A stretch of DNA of 64,000 bases from 55-13 sp037190145 (GTDB lineage Bacteria; Armatimonadota; Fimbriimonadia; Fimbriimonadales; Fimbriimonadaceae): contig JBBCJU010000009.1 of the NCBI GenBank assembly GCA_037190145.1, forward strand, positions 62,001 through 126,000, read 5' to 3'. The notes below the pieces were generated by a model. It was not told the DNA's origin, made no database searches, and was given only the letters and a program-made list of their open reading frames with translations. Each line of letters begins with the position of its first letter. Position 1 is the stretch's first letter. Positions 57,295-64,000 of the stretch are shown piece after piece. The position numbers were made by a program, and so were the translations under genes.

Positions 57295-59112
57295 ATGTTC
57301 ACGGAAGATCGCGCCCCAATGCGCCTGATGCCTTCGCCAATTGTATTGCGCCCCTACCAGGCGCGAGCTTTGGCGCAGCTTCTTGCCTGTCGCGATCAGG
57401 GAATGAAGAGAGTCTTGGTTGTGATGCCAACCGGGACAGGAAAGACAACGCTTTTTAGCGCGTTGATCGGCTCTCATCACCAAAGCCAAGACCAACGCTC
57501 ACTCGTTCTTGCCCATCGACGAGAGCTTCTTGACCAGGCTTACCGGCGTATTGGTTTACAGAATAGCCACCTGGATGTTGCTATTGAAGGGGCCGGAAAA
57601 TCGCTTCGTGGCGATGCCGATGTAGTCGTTGGAAGCGTGCAATCGTTAGGTCGGCCAAACTCGGTTCGATTAGGGGAGTTCAACCCCAACTTGGTGATCA
57701 TTGACGAAGCGCACCATGCAGCGGCTTCTACCTATCAGCAAGCGATGGAGCGGTTTGGGTGTTACGAAGAAGGCACCTTCACGGTGGGTGTTACGGCAAC
57801 CCCTCACCGTATGGATAACCGTCAGCTGCATGGAACCGATGAGGCGATTTTCCAAGATATTGCGTTCTCCTATACGCTTAGGGAAGCCATTCAAGATGGT
57901 TGGCTAGCAGATGTTCGTGGATACCGCGTAGCCACTGGCATTGACCTCTCCCGGGTGCGGATGCAACATGGCGACTATAATGCTCGCCAACTTCAGCAAG
58001 CCGTTAACACCGAAGAACGCAATGATGCGGCTTATATGCACTGGGCTGAAGTAGCCAAAGATCGCCGCACTATTGTTTTCTGTACCGGCATTGAACACGC
58101 AGAAGACGTAGCCGATCTCTTTAGAGCCCGAGGCATTGCCTGTGAGTCCGTAAATGGGTCCATGCCCGCGGCCCAACGCGATGCGATCATGGCGAGGTTC
58201 GCCAGCGGACATACTCAAGTTCTAACCAATGTAGACATTGCAACGGAAGGATTCGACCTTCCAGAAGTGTCTTGCGTCCTGATGTTACGCCCCACACAAA
58301 GCTGGGCTCTTTACACTCAAATGATCGGGCGGGGACTACGAGTCTTGCCCAACACCATTGATGGCTTGGTCGACGCCAGTGCCCGCCGCGAAGCGGTCCG
58401 GGGTAGTGACAAACAAGATTGTATTGTTATCGACATTGTCGATAACGGAGAGAAGGTCGCGGTTCCCAAGGAGCAAGGACCGGAAAAGCCTAGCCTGGCG
58501 GCGGTAGTCGGTTTGCCTACAGATTTTGACCTTGAGGGCCACAGTTTGGACGAGGCTCTGAGGAAATGGGACGACCTTCTTCCCGCAGGAAGAGCCCTCT
58601 TATTCCGCCGTCCCACAAAATACGAAGATCTTGGAGCGACGCTTACAGCCGTAGATATTCTGGCTGAGCTTTCCACGCCTGAATCTGTCGCACAGACTAG
58701 TCGGAACGCCTGGATGAAGGTGGGTGATGGCATCTACTTGCTGCCTTGTGGAGGCGGGGCGAATGAAGCGGACCGCACCGCTAAAATCATTTGCGATACT
58801 TTGGGAAGATATCACTTGGAGCTCGCAGTGGGGAGCCAGTCGGAAGGTGACCCTTATGATCTGGGACAAGATTTGACAAGGGCCTTTGCAATAGCGGACC
58901 GAAAAGTATTGGAACGATGGCCTTTTAGTAGGGGCTATACATCTCAGCGAGGCCTCTGGAGAAAAGAAAAGGCGACGGAAAGACAACGACACGAACTCCG
59001 CGAACTCGGGGTTGATGTGAATGTCATTGAGCTAGTTGAGACAGCGGGGCAAGCTTGGAACCTCATTGAGCTCAATCGCCGCTCAATTCAATCTTCAAAG
59101 AATTACCAATAA
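57295..59112 (+). CDS. DEAD/DEAH-box helicase, SSL2-like
   Basis: The protein has 605 residues from MFTEDRAPMRLMPSPIVLRP. The superfamily 2 helicase motifs are complete: LRPYQARALAQL, MPTGTGKTTL (Walker A), IDEAHHAAASTY (DEAH), VTATPHRMD, TNVDIATEGFDLPEV and QMIGRGLRVLP. It is close to the SSL2-like and type III restriction helicases. The last about 180 residues form an extra domain I do not recognise. It is a single gene after the DUF433/DUF5615 pair; no nuclease or methylase is adjacent, so a defence role is only possible. Confidence 0.88.
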   Translation: MFTEDRAPMRLMPSPIVLRPYQARALAQLLACRDQGMKRVLVVMPTGTGKTTLFSALIGSHHQSQDQRSLVLAHRRELLDQAYRRIGLQNSHLDVAIEGAGKSLRGDADVVVGSVQSLGRPNSVRLGEFNPNLVIIDEAHHAAASTYQQAMERFGCYEEGTFTVGVTATPHRMDNRQLHGTDEAIFQDIAFSYTLREAIQDGWLADVRGYRVATGIDLSRVRMQHGDYNARQLQQAVNTEERNDAAYMHWAEVAKDRRTIVFCTGIEHAEDVADLFRARGIACESVNGSMPAAQRDAIMARFASGHTQVLTNVDIATEGFDLPEVSCVLMLRPTQSWALYTQMIGRGLRVLPNTIDGLVDASARREAVRGSDKQDCIVIDIVDNGEKVAVPKEQGPEKPSLAAVVGLPTDFDLEGHSLDEALRKWDDLLPAGRALLFRRPTKYEDLGATLTAVDILAELSTPESVAQTSRNAWMKVGDGIYLLPCGGGANEADRTAKIICDTLGRYHLELAVGSQSEGDPYDLGQDLTRAFAIADRKVLERWPFSRGYTSQRGLWRKEKATERQRHELRELGVDVNVIELVETAGQAWNLIELNRRSIQSSKNYQ

Positions 59113-59125
59113 AGTTCATTTCGGC

Positions 59126-59154
59126 TTGATCGATTTTCATTAGGCCGCTAGAAT
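59126..59154 (+). promoter_or_regulatory. Promoter TTGATC-N17-TAGAAT
   Basis: TTGATC (59126-59131) and TAGAAT (59149-59154) are separated by 17 bases, the best sigma-70-type promoter read in this window. The predicted transcription start falls at about 59161-59162, on the ATG at 59162, so the transcript would be leaderless. Confidence 0.75.
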
Positions 59155-59161
59155 GTTCAAC

Positions 59162-59632
59162 ATGGTACGCATTTCTTTGGTCGTACCGCTTCTTGCTTTT
59201 GCCATCGGGATCCATGCTTCACAAGCAAATTCCACGAAGGTCGTTGCCAGAGGCGGCTATCAGTTTGTTGGAGTTGAAGGCGATGCTGCGGGCTCCATCT
59301 CGGGTGAGATCTTCACAAATCCGAAGAAGAAGACCGACTTAATGATTGTGCTAAAGGATGTGGGAGGGATCACCTTCGAACGTCAGAACGAAGCCATTAT
59401 CTTCTTGAAATCAGTGACAAAGCACAGCCTAAAAAACAATGTACTGATCATTGCTGGCAAAGGCACTTTTCAAGGGGAGGAGCGGGAGATTGAACTCACG
59501 CTTATTGATTCAGGCAAAGTGAAGGAGCCAGATCAGTTTCGAGTTCGAGTTTGGAATAACCGCCGTGTAGAACTGGATCACTCCGCCAAACTTGATTCCA
59601 CTGCCATTACTATATCGAGGGATGAAAAGTGA
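59162..59632 (+). CDS. Small secreted protein, beta-rich, unknown function
   Basis: The protein has 156 residues from MVRISLVVPLLAFAIGIHASQA, a signal peptide. The mature part alternates strands (STKVVARGGYQFVGVEGDAA, KTDLMIVLKDVGGITFERQN, IELTLIDSGKVKEPDQFRVR). No family is recognised. An ATG at 59153 overlaps the -10 box, so 59162 is preferred. Its TGA overlaps the GTG of the next gene, so the two exported proteins are coupled. Confidence 0.7.
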   Translation: MVRISLVVPLLAFAIGIHASQANSTKVVARGGYQFVGVEGDAAGSISGEIFTNPKKKTDLMIVLKDVGGITFERQNEAIIFLKSVTKHSLKNNVLIIAGKGTFQGEEREIELTLIDSGKVKEPDQFRVRVWNNRRVELDHSAKLDSTAITISRDEK

Positions 59633-61260
59633 AGACGCTACGATTCTTATGCTTAGCAAGTGCGTTGGCAATGTGTCTGGGTGCCCATGCTCAATATGCC
59701 CGAGATAAGGTTCGGTTCCTAAGTCAAATCCCGCTAAACCAGTTTTCTGGAGCTCCGTCCAGCGGTTCTGGTTGTGCCGGCTATATTTCTCCAAGCGGAA
59801 ATGAGTACGCGATCATGGGTTTGCGGAATGGCAATGCCGTTGTGAACATTACAAACCCCACCTCGCCCGTTATCGTGGGGCACATCCCGGGAGTGAACAG
59901 TCAGTGGCATGAGGTATGTGTTCTGGGAGATTACGCTTATGCGACCACTGAGGGTGGAGGCGGAATCCAGATTATTGATCTTCGTCAAGCAGATCAGGGA
60001 ATTGTGACTCTAGCTGCGACGTACACAGGGGGTGGGGTCTCTACTGGGCATACCATTCAGGCTATCCCTGAAAGCAAGCTGATCATGATCCACGGCGGCA
60101 ACATGTCGGGCAATGTGCGGGGAGTTCGCGCTCTAGACTGCACTAATCCCGAGAACCCCGTAGAAGTGGGCACCTGGACAACCAAGTACGTACACGACGC
60201 ACTTTACGTTAAGCGCACCTTTGGCCCCGATGCAGGCAAGATGATTTGCTACGCTTTTTGTGCGAATGGCAATGATGGCGGCATGTACATCATTGACGTG
60301 ACAACCACGAAAAATGCTCAAGGTCACAACGTCCCAAAGATGGAGACACTGGGATTCATCCGATACTACACAGGCAACAGTGATCTCGGAAAGTTCTACA
60401 GTCACAGTGGAGCTCTTTCGCCCGATGGGAAAGTCATTTTCGCGAATGATGAGCTTGATGAAATGAACGGCATTTCTAGCGATGCATCGACCCATATCAT
60501 CAATGTTGAAAACCTTCGAGCGCCTACATATGGAGGCCGGTTTATTAACCCGATTAACGCCATTGACCATAACTCTATGACTCAAGATGGCTTTTTGTTC
60601 CTCTCCGCCTATAAGAGCGGATTACGCATTTACGACATGGCTAACTCCCCGACGCTCAAGGAATCAGGGTTCTTTGATAGCTATCCTGGAGGGTCTGGGT
60701 TTCAGTTCAACGGGGCTTGGGGAACCTGGGCGGGTTTTCCTAGTGGCAACGTTATCATCTCAGACATTGACCGAGGTCTTTTCGTTGTCGATCCTTCCGA
60801 GGCGAAGGGATTGGGAGCGCCTATCACCGCTTCTCAATTTGTTGGAACCAGACAACCCGCAAACCCACTTCATGTGCTTAGAAAACAGGATGACGTGTGG
60901 GTCAAACTGATCCCAGGACTTAGCAAGGAACTATATACCGAGACAACATTCACCACCGACTCTTTATCAAAATCTAAGATTGATATAACGGTTGTTGCCC
61001 GAAACCCATCTCGATCCAGTATTGAGCTCCAAGTGCTGGCTAAAAACCATCAAAATGGCTTGTTTGAGTCAGTTGGAGTCATACCTCTCACCAATGCCTT
61101 CTCCCCGATAACGTTAGCAAACCTTGACGGGACAAAGTATGTGAGTGCCACCAATCAAGTTATCGTAAGAGTGCAGATCAAAGCAAAGGGTATGGTTAGT
61201 TCCGCATCCAAGTCATATCTAGCAGAGCTTGATATGGTCAAACTTGTAGCACACAACTAA
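59629..61260 (+). CDS. Choice-of-anchor B (LVIVD-repeat-like) exported protein
   Basis: This 543-residue protein has a GTG start and a signal peptide (MKTLRFLCLASALAMCLGAH). Repeated blades follow the choice-of-anchor B pattern: YAIMGLRNGNAVVNITNPTS, DYAYATTEGGGGIQIIDLRQ, GVRALDCTNPENPVEVGTWT and KSGLRIYDMANSPTLKESG. It is probably a secreted beta-propeller of six or seven blades with an extra C-terminal beta domain (about 430-543). No PEP-CTERM tail is present. A strong terminator follows. Confidence 0.85.
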   Translation: MKTLRFLCLASALAMCLGAHAQYARDKVRFLSQIPLNQFSGAPSSGSGCAGYISPSGNEYAIMGLRNGNAVVNITNPTSPVIVGHIPGVNSQWHEVCVLGDYAYATTEGGGGIQIIDLRQADQGIVTLAATYTGGGVSTGHTIQAIPESKLIMIHGGNMSGNVRGVRALDCTNPENPVEVGTWTTKYVHDALYVKRTFGPDAGKMICYAFCANGNDGGMYIIDVTTTKNAQGHNVPKMETLGFIRYYTGNSDLGKFYSHSGALSPDGKVIFANDELDEMNGISSDASTHIINVENLRAPTYGGRFINPINAIDHNSMTQDGFLFLSAYKSGLRIYDMANSPTLKESGFFDSYPGGSGFQFNGAWGTWAGFPSGNVIISDIDRGLFVVDPSEAKGLGAPITASQFVGTRQPANPLHVLRKQDDVWVKLIPGLSKELYTETTFTTDSLSKSKIDITVVARNPSRSSIELQVLAKNHQNGLFESVGVIPLTNAFSPITLANLDGTKYVSATNQVIVRVQIKAKGMVSSASKSYLAELDMVKLVAHN

Positions 61261-61263
61261 CAC

Positions 61264-61297
61264 AAAACGCCCCTTGCCGACTGGCAAGGGGCGTTTT
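61264..61297. terminator. Strong bidirectional terminator
   Basis: AAAACGCCCCTTGCC (61264-61278), loop GACT, GGCAAGGGGCGTTTT (61283-61297) form a perfect 15-bp stem that begins with A4 and ends with T4. It lies between the convergent choice-of-anchor B gene (ends 61260) and cheX (ends 61308), and would stop both transcripts. Confidence 0.93.
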
Positions 61298-61307
61298 GCG
61301 TCTGCTC

Positions 61308-61787
61308 CTACGCAGCTAATCGTATGCGTTCCTGCAAACTAACGTTGACCTCGAACATTCCTATCTCCGGCAAGTTCATTGGGATGACAAGGGCCGGGAT
61401 GTCTAGGGTGGTAACACTCACGTTGGTTCCACGGATAATGGTTGGCGGGGTTATGTCACAAGAAAAGCCCTGGCTCAAAAGACCAGATGCGCTATGCCCA
61501 GAAATCATATTTCCGAGCTCGGCGATGGCACTAGCGGCAAGCTGATCGAAGGTAACGACAGGTGCCCCAATCATTTTAGAGGCGATCTTGTCGGCCGTTA
61601 TCATCGACATCCCATAGATCACCAAACCTTCTACTTGACCTGTAATGCCACAGACAATGTTGATCTGCTGGCTTGTGAACATCTGAGGACGTGCACTTAA
61701 CTGGCCTCTTTCAGGTTTGCAGTTGATCAGGGTGCTAAAAACCGTGACCGCAGCTTCCGCGAACGGACTGACATATTCAACTTTCAT
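61308..61787 (-). CDS. cheX: CheX-like chemotaxis phosphatase
   Basis: This 159-residue protein resembles CheX, a phosphatase acting on phospho-CheY: MKVEYVSPFAEAAVTVFSTL, INIVCGITGQVEGLVIYGMS, then AIAELGNMISGHSASGLLSQ. The ELGN motif holds the conserved Glu and Asn used for dephosphorylation. It follows cheY after only 3 bases, which fits a CheY-dephosphorylating role and makes it the last gene of the chemotaxis operon. Confidence 0.9.
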   Translation of the reverse strand: MKVEYVSPFAEAAVTVFSTLINCKPERGQLSARPQMFTSQQINIVCGITGQVEGLVIYGMSMITADKIASKMIGAPVVTFDQLAASAIAELGNMISGHSASGLLSQGFSCDITPPTIIRGTNVSVTTLDIPALVIPMNLPEIGMFEVNVSLQERIRLAA

Positions 61788-61790
61788 GGC

Positions 61791-62156
61791 TTAGGCAGCC
61801 AAGAGCTTGGTAACTGCTTCGATAACTCGCTCCGCTTGGAACGGTTTCACGATAAAGTCTTTTGCTCCCGCTTGAATGGCCTCCACCACCATATTTTTTT
61901 GCCCCATTGCCGTGCACATCACAACGGTCGCATTGGGATCATGCGCCTTGATCTGCTTGAGGGCTGCCAACCCGTCCATTTCCGGCATGGTGATATCCAT
62001 GGTTACCAAGTCCGGCTTTAGTGATTTATAAAGCTCGACTGATTCAGCCCCATTGCTGGCCTCTCCGACTACTTCGTAGCCGTTCTGAGTCAGGATATTC
62101 TTTAGAGTGACTCGCATAAAAAGCGCGTCGTCCGTGATTAAGATGCGTTTCGCCAT
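61791..62156 (-). CDS. cheY: CheY response regulator
   Basis: This 121-residue single receiver domain has ILITDDALFMR (acidic pocket), DLVTMDITMPEMDG with the phospho-accepting Asp, VVMCTAMGQ (Thr-switch) and AKDFIVKPFQAERV with the conserved Lys. It would control the motor or another chemotaxis output. The start overlaps the cheR end by 19 bases. It lies between cheR and cheX in a chemotaxis operon. Confidence 0.93.
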   Translation of the reverse strand: MAKRILITDDALFMRVTLKNILTQNGYEVVGEASNGAESVELYKSLKPDLVTMDITMPEMDGLAALKQIKAHDPNATVVMCTAMGQKNMVVEAIQAGAKDFIVKPFQAERVIEAVTKLLAA

Positions 62157-62953
62157 AGTTGTGTCTTCCCCTCCATAGGTTTTTGGTAAAAAAACGGGAT
62201 TGTTGTAGTAAATCCGATCTCTTTTGCCGAAAAAATTCGTTCGGTACTCCCCACAAAGAGGATTCCTCCCGGTTTCAATGCGTTATAGAACTTTTTGTAA
62301 AGCTCATCTTTTGCCACATCAGTAAAGTAGATCACGACGTTTCGGCACATGATCAGGTCATATCCGGTATCAAACCGATCGCCTAACAGGTCTCCACGTC
62401 GGAAATTCAGATACTTCTTTAGAATCGGTAGGGCAACCCACCCGGTGGCGGTTTTTTCAAAGTATTTCTTTTTGTACTTGTCGGGCATAAACCTTAGATC
62501 GGCATCGTTAAAATCTCCGCGCTTTGCTTGGTCGAGAGCAGCCATATCGATGTCAGAGCCAATGATTTGGTGTGCACCCGGAAAATTCATATCCAGAATG
62601 GCCGCGAGAGTATGAGCTTCGGCTCCATAGGAGCACCCGGCACTCCAACACTTTAAACGAGATGTCTTCTCTAGGAGTTGTGGCAATACCTTGGTTTCCA
62701 TCTCTACCCATTTCTCGGGATTCCGATAAAGCTCAGAGACATTTATTGCCAACTTGTCAAGAAACCACTGAATGTCTTGATCGCTCGTGCTGATTAGCTT
62801 CCAGAAACCTTCTAGGTTGCCTGCCCCTTTGGTATCCGCCATGCTTAGAATCCGTCTCTGCAACTGATCTTGTTTGTAAAGGTTCAGATCCAATCCGGTA
62901 CGGCGCTTCATTAAGGAGTAAAAGCTTGCCCAATCGTGAGTTTTAAGCAGCAT
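62138..62953 (-). CDS. cheR: Chemoreceptor methyltransferase CheR
   Basis: This 271-residue protein transfers methyl groups from SAM to glutamates on chemoreceptors. The N-terminal helical domain (about 10-75) shows RRTGLDLNLYKQDQLQRRIL, then ELYRNPEKW. The SAM-binding part has KCWSAGCSYGAEAHTLAAIL and IGSDIDMAALDQAKRGDF, and DLIMCRNVVIYFTDVAKDEL with PGGILFVGSTE. It overlaps both cheB and cheY, in line with tight operon translation. Confidence 0.93.
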   Translation of the reverse strand: MLLKTHDWASFYSLMKRRTGLDLNLYKQDQLQRRILSMADTKGAGNLEGFWKLISTSDQDIQWFLDKLAINVSELYRNPEKWVEMETKVLPQLLEKTSRLKCWSAGCSYGAEAHTLAAILDMNFPGAHQIIGSDIDMAALDQAKRGDFNDADLRFMPDKYKKKYFEKTATGWVALPILKKYLNFRRGDLLGDRFDTGYDLIMCRNVVIYFTDVAKDELYKKFYNALKPGGILFVGSTERIFSAKEIGFTTTIPFFYQKPMEGKTQLWRNAS

Positions 62954-63977
62954 CTCTTAGCCTCCCGGCAGCCGTAGCAACCAATGCATGACCAATCTCG
63001 TGGATGGCGTACTCCGCCGATACTGCGCCGGTTTCCTTCGCCGCTCGAGGCATTCCGTAGACAGTGCAAGTTGTTTCACTTTCACCTAGCACCACCCCAC
63101 CTGCCTTCTTTATGGCAAGTGAACCTGCAGCGCCATCTCGTCCCATTCCGGTGAGGACAGCGGCTAAGCATCGACTGCCTAAATGCTTTGCACTCGACTC
63201 AAATAAGCAATCAGCGGCAGGCCGGACACCGTGAAGAGTCGGTCCATCAAAGAGTTCTACATGCCGACTATCCCCCAAGCGCATATGCACTCCGCCAGGT
63301 GCCAGCAAGGCCAACCCAGGCTTTAGGACATCGCCATCAGCTGCTTCTCGGCATTCCACGGTACCGATTCGATTCAGCCGTCCCGCTAAGCTTGTAGTAA
63401 ATCCAACCGGCATATGCTGCACGATCAAAATCGGCACTTGCCAGTTCTTAGGCAACGTTTCAAACAGTCCGGTTAAGGCTCTCGGTCCACCGGTGGATGT
63501 CGCAATCAATACAACTTTATCGCCAGCGCGTGTTGGGCTAGCCGCACGAACAGAAGGCCTCGTTCTAGCTCCAACGACGGCACTCTTGGCATGCCTAATC
63601 TTGCTCACGAGCTCGTCATGCACTTCCCTCAGAGCCATAAAGCTTCCGGAACGAGGTTTACACACAAAGTCAACCGCACCTTTATCTAGCGCCTCGAGAG
63701 TGGCCTCTGCCCCAACCGATGTTTTGGTGGAAACCATGATTACGGGCACGGGTCGATCCCGCATGATGTTGCTTAGTGCTTCAAGGCCAGACATCCTCGG
63801 CATTTCCACATCCAAGGTAATGACATCTGGCTTGAGCTCCTTGGCCATCGAGATCGCCTCAAGGCCATCCTTTGCCAAACCAGCCACTTCAATGTCGGGC
63901 TCTTTGGAGAGCATATCGACCAAAACCTGTCGTAACAGTGGGGAATCATCTACGATCAATACTCGTAGTTTTTTCAC
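62943..63977 (-). CDS. cheB: Chemotaxis methylesterase/glutamine deamidase CheB
   Basis: This 344-residue protein has a GTG start. The receiver domain (1 to about 120) shows LIVDDSPLLRQVL, VITLDVEMPRMSG with the phospho-Asp, and AVDFVCKPRSG. The methylesterase domain (about 150-344) carries the triad in IATSTGGPRAL (Ser), VQHMPVGFT (His) and GMGRDGAAGSL (Asp). It removes methyl groups from chemoreceptors and is activated by phosphorylation. It overlaps cheR by 11 bases. Its start overlaps the stop of the preceding gene as GTGA. Confidence 0.95.
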   Translation of the reverse strand: MKKLRVLIVDDSPLLRQVLVDMLSKEPDIEVAGLAKDGLEAISMAKELKPDVITLDVEMPRMSGLEALSNIMRDRPVPVIMVSTKTSVGAEATLEALDKGAVDFVCKPRSGSFMALREVHDELVSKIRHAKSAVVGARTRPSVRAASPTRAGDKVVLIATSTGGPRALTGLFETLPKNWQVPILIVQHMPVGFTTSLAGRLNRIGTVECREAADGDVLKPGLALLAPGGVHMRLGDSRHVELFDGPTLHGVRPAADCLFESSAKHLGSRCLAAVLTGMGRDGAAGSLAIKKAGGVVLGESETTCTVYGMPRAAKETGAVSAEYAIHEIGHALVATAAGRLRDAA

Positions 63978-64000
63978 GCCGCATCCTCGAACAGCTTTTC
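63974..64000 (-). CDS. C-terminal end of a gene upstream of cheB (partial)
   Basis: Only the last eight codons (EKLFEDAA) and TGA are present. The stop overlaps the cheB GTG, so this gene is the preceding member of the chemotaxis operon. By context it could be cheA, cheW or a receptor, but eight residues cannot decide. Confidence 0.5.
   Translation of the reverse strand, partial: EKLFEDAA

Noticed and set aside
57295..59112. Restriction-modification or defence operon around the helicase
   Set aside because: No nuclease, methyltransferase or specificity gene adjoins it. The neighbours are a toxin-antitoxin pair and secreted proteins, so the helicase is listed as a single gene.

Overview
The window is a piece of a bacterial chromosome with roughly balanced base composition and densely packed genes. 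The content fits a diderm of the Armatimonadota (Fimbriimonadia-like). It has PEP-CTERM surface proteins ending in PEPF, a hydrophobic stretch and an RRRR tail, lipoproteins with glycine runs after the lipobox cysteine, and an LptC/LptA-like transport protein. It also has a c-di-AMP synthase operon, GatCA, and many genes whose -10 box lies only 6-13 bases before the start codon. The lineage is an inference; no rRNA is present.

Layout. 1-3.2 kb: end of a sugar ABC transporter operon (two permeases with a 60-residue membrane ORF between them), bioY and purK. 3.2-8.4 kb: ribokinase, a TolB-like propeller, a VapBC toxin-antitoxin pair and a large secretin-N-domain-like protein. 8.6-14 kb: acnA, rimO, hicBA and a nitronate-monooxygenase-like gene whose conserved N-terminus appears to start at ATA. 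14-20.6 kb: an envelope cluster (LptC/LptA-like protein, two Gly-run lipoproteins, a 920-residue exported protein). 20.7-28.1 kb: Fic, a GNAT enzyme, cdaR-cdaA, pheA, metK behind a potentially structured leader, and a dehalogenase-like hydrolase. 28.1-30.6 kb: a propeller protein and a VIT-domain protein.

30.6-35.8 kb is the accessory region. It holds a zeta-toxin-like module broken by two single-base frameshifts and flanked by a 47-bp imperfect direct repeat. Next come a ribbon-helix-helix-like protein, a small protein coupled to a SAMHD1-like HD phosphohydrolase, a DUF6714 protein, an array of repeats spaced exactly 31 bp apart, and an S24-like protein. The best candidate for an undescribed system is the two-gene HD module together with the repeat array.

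35.8-43.6 kb: two sensor kinases without adjacent response regulators, malate dehydrogenase and an HTH-TM-TPR protein. 43.6-54.7 kb: gatCA, a DUF255-like protein lacking the CxxC, tRNA-Ser(CGA), two PEP-CTERM proteins, ribBA, a REP-like palindrome pair and several small genes. 54.7-61.3 kb: an sdhA-type flavoprotein, a DUF433/DUF5615 pair, a DEAD/DEAH helicase and a choice-of-anchor B protein. 61.3-64 kb: a chemotaxis operon read leftward (partial gene, cheB, cheR, cheY, cheX).

Housekeeping genes are interleaved with single toxin-antitoxin modules (four pairs plus a Fic protein), mostly placed directly behind a housekeeping gene. No insertion sequence, CRISPR array or prophage structural gene was seen.
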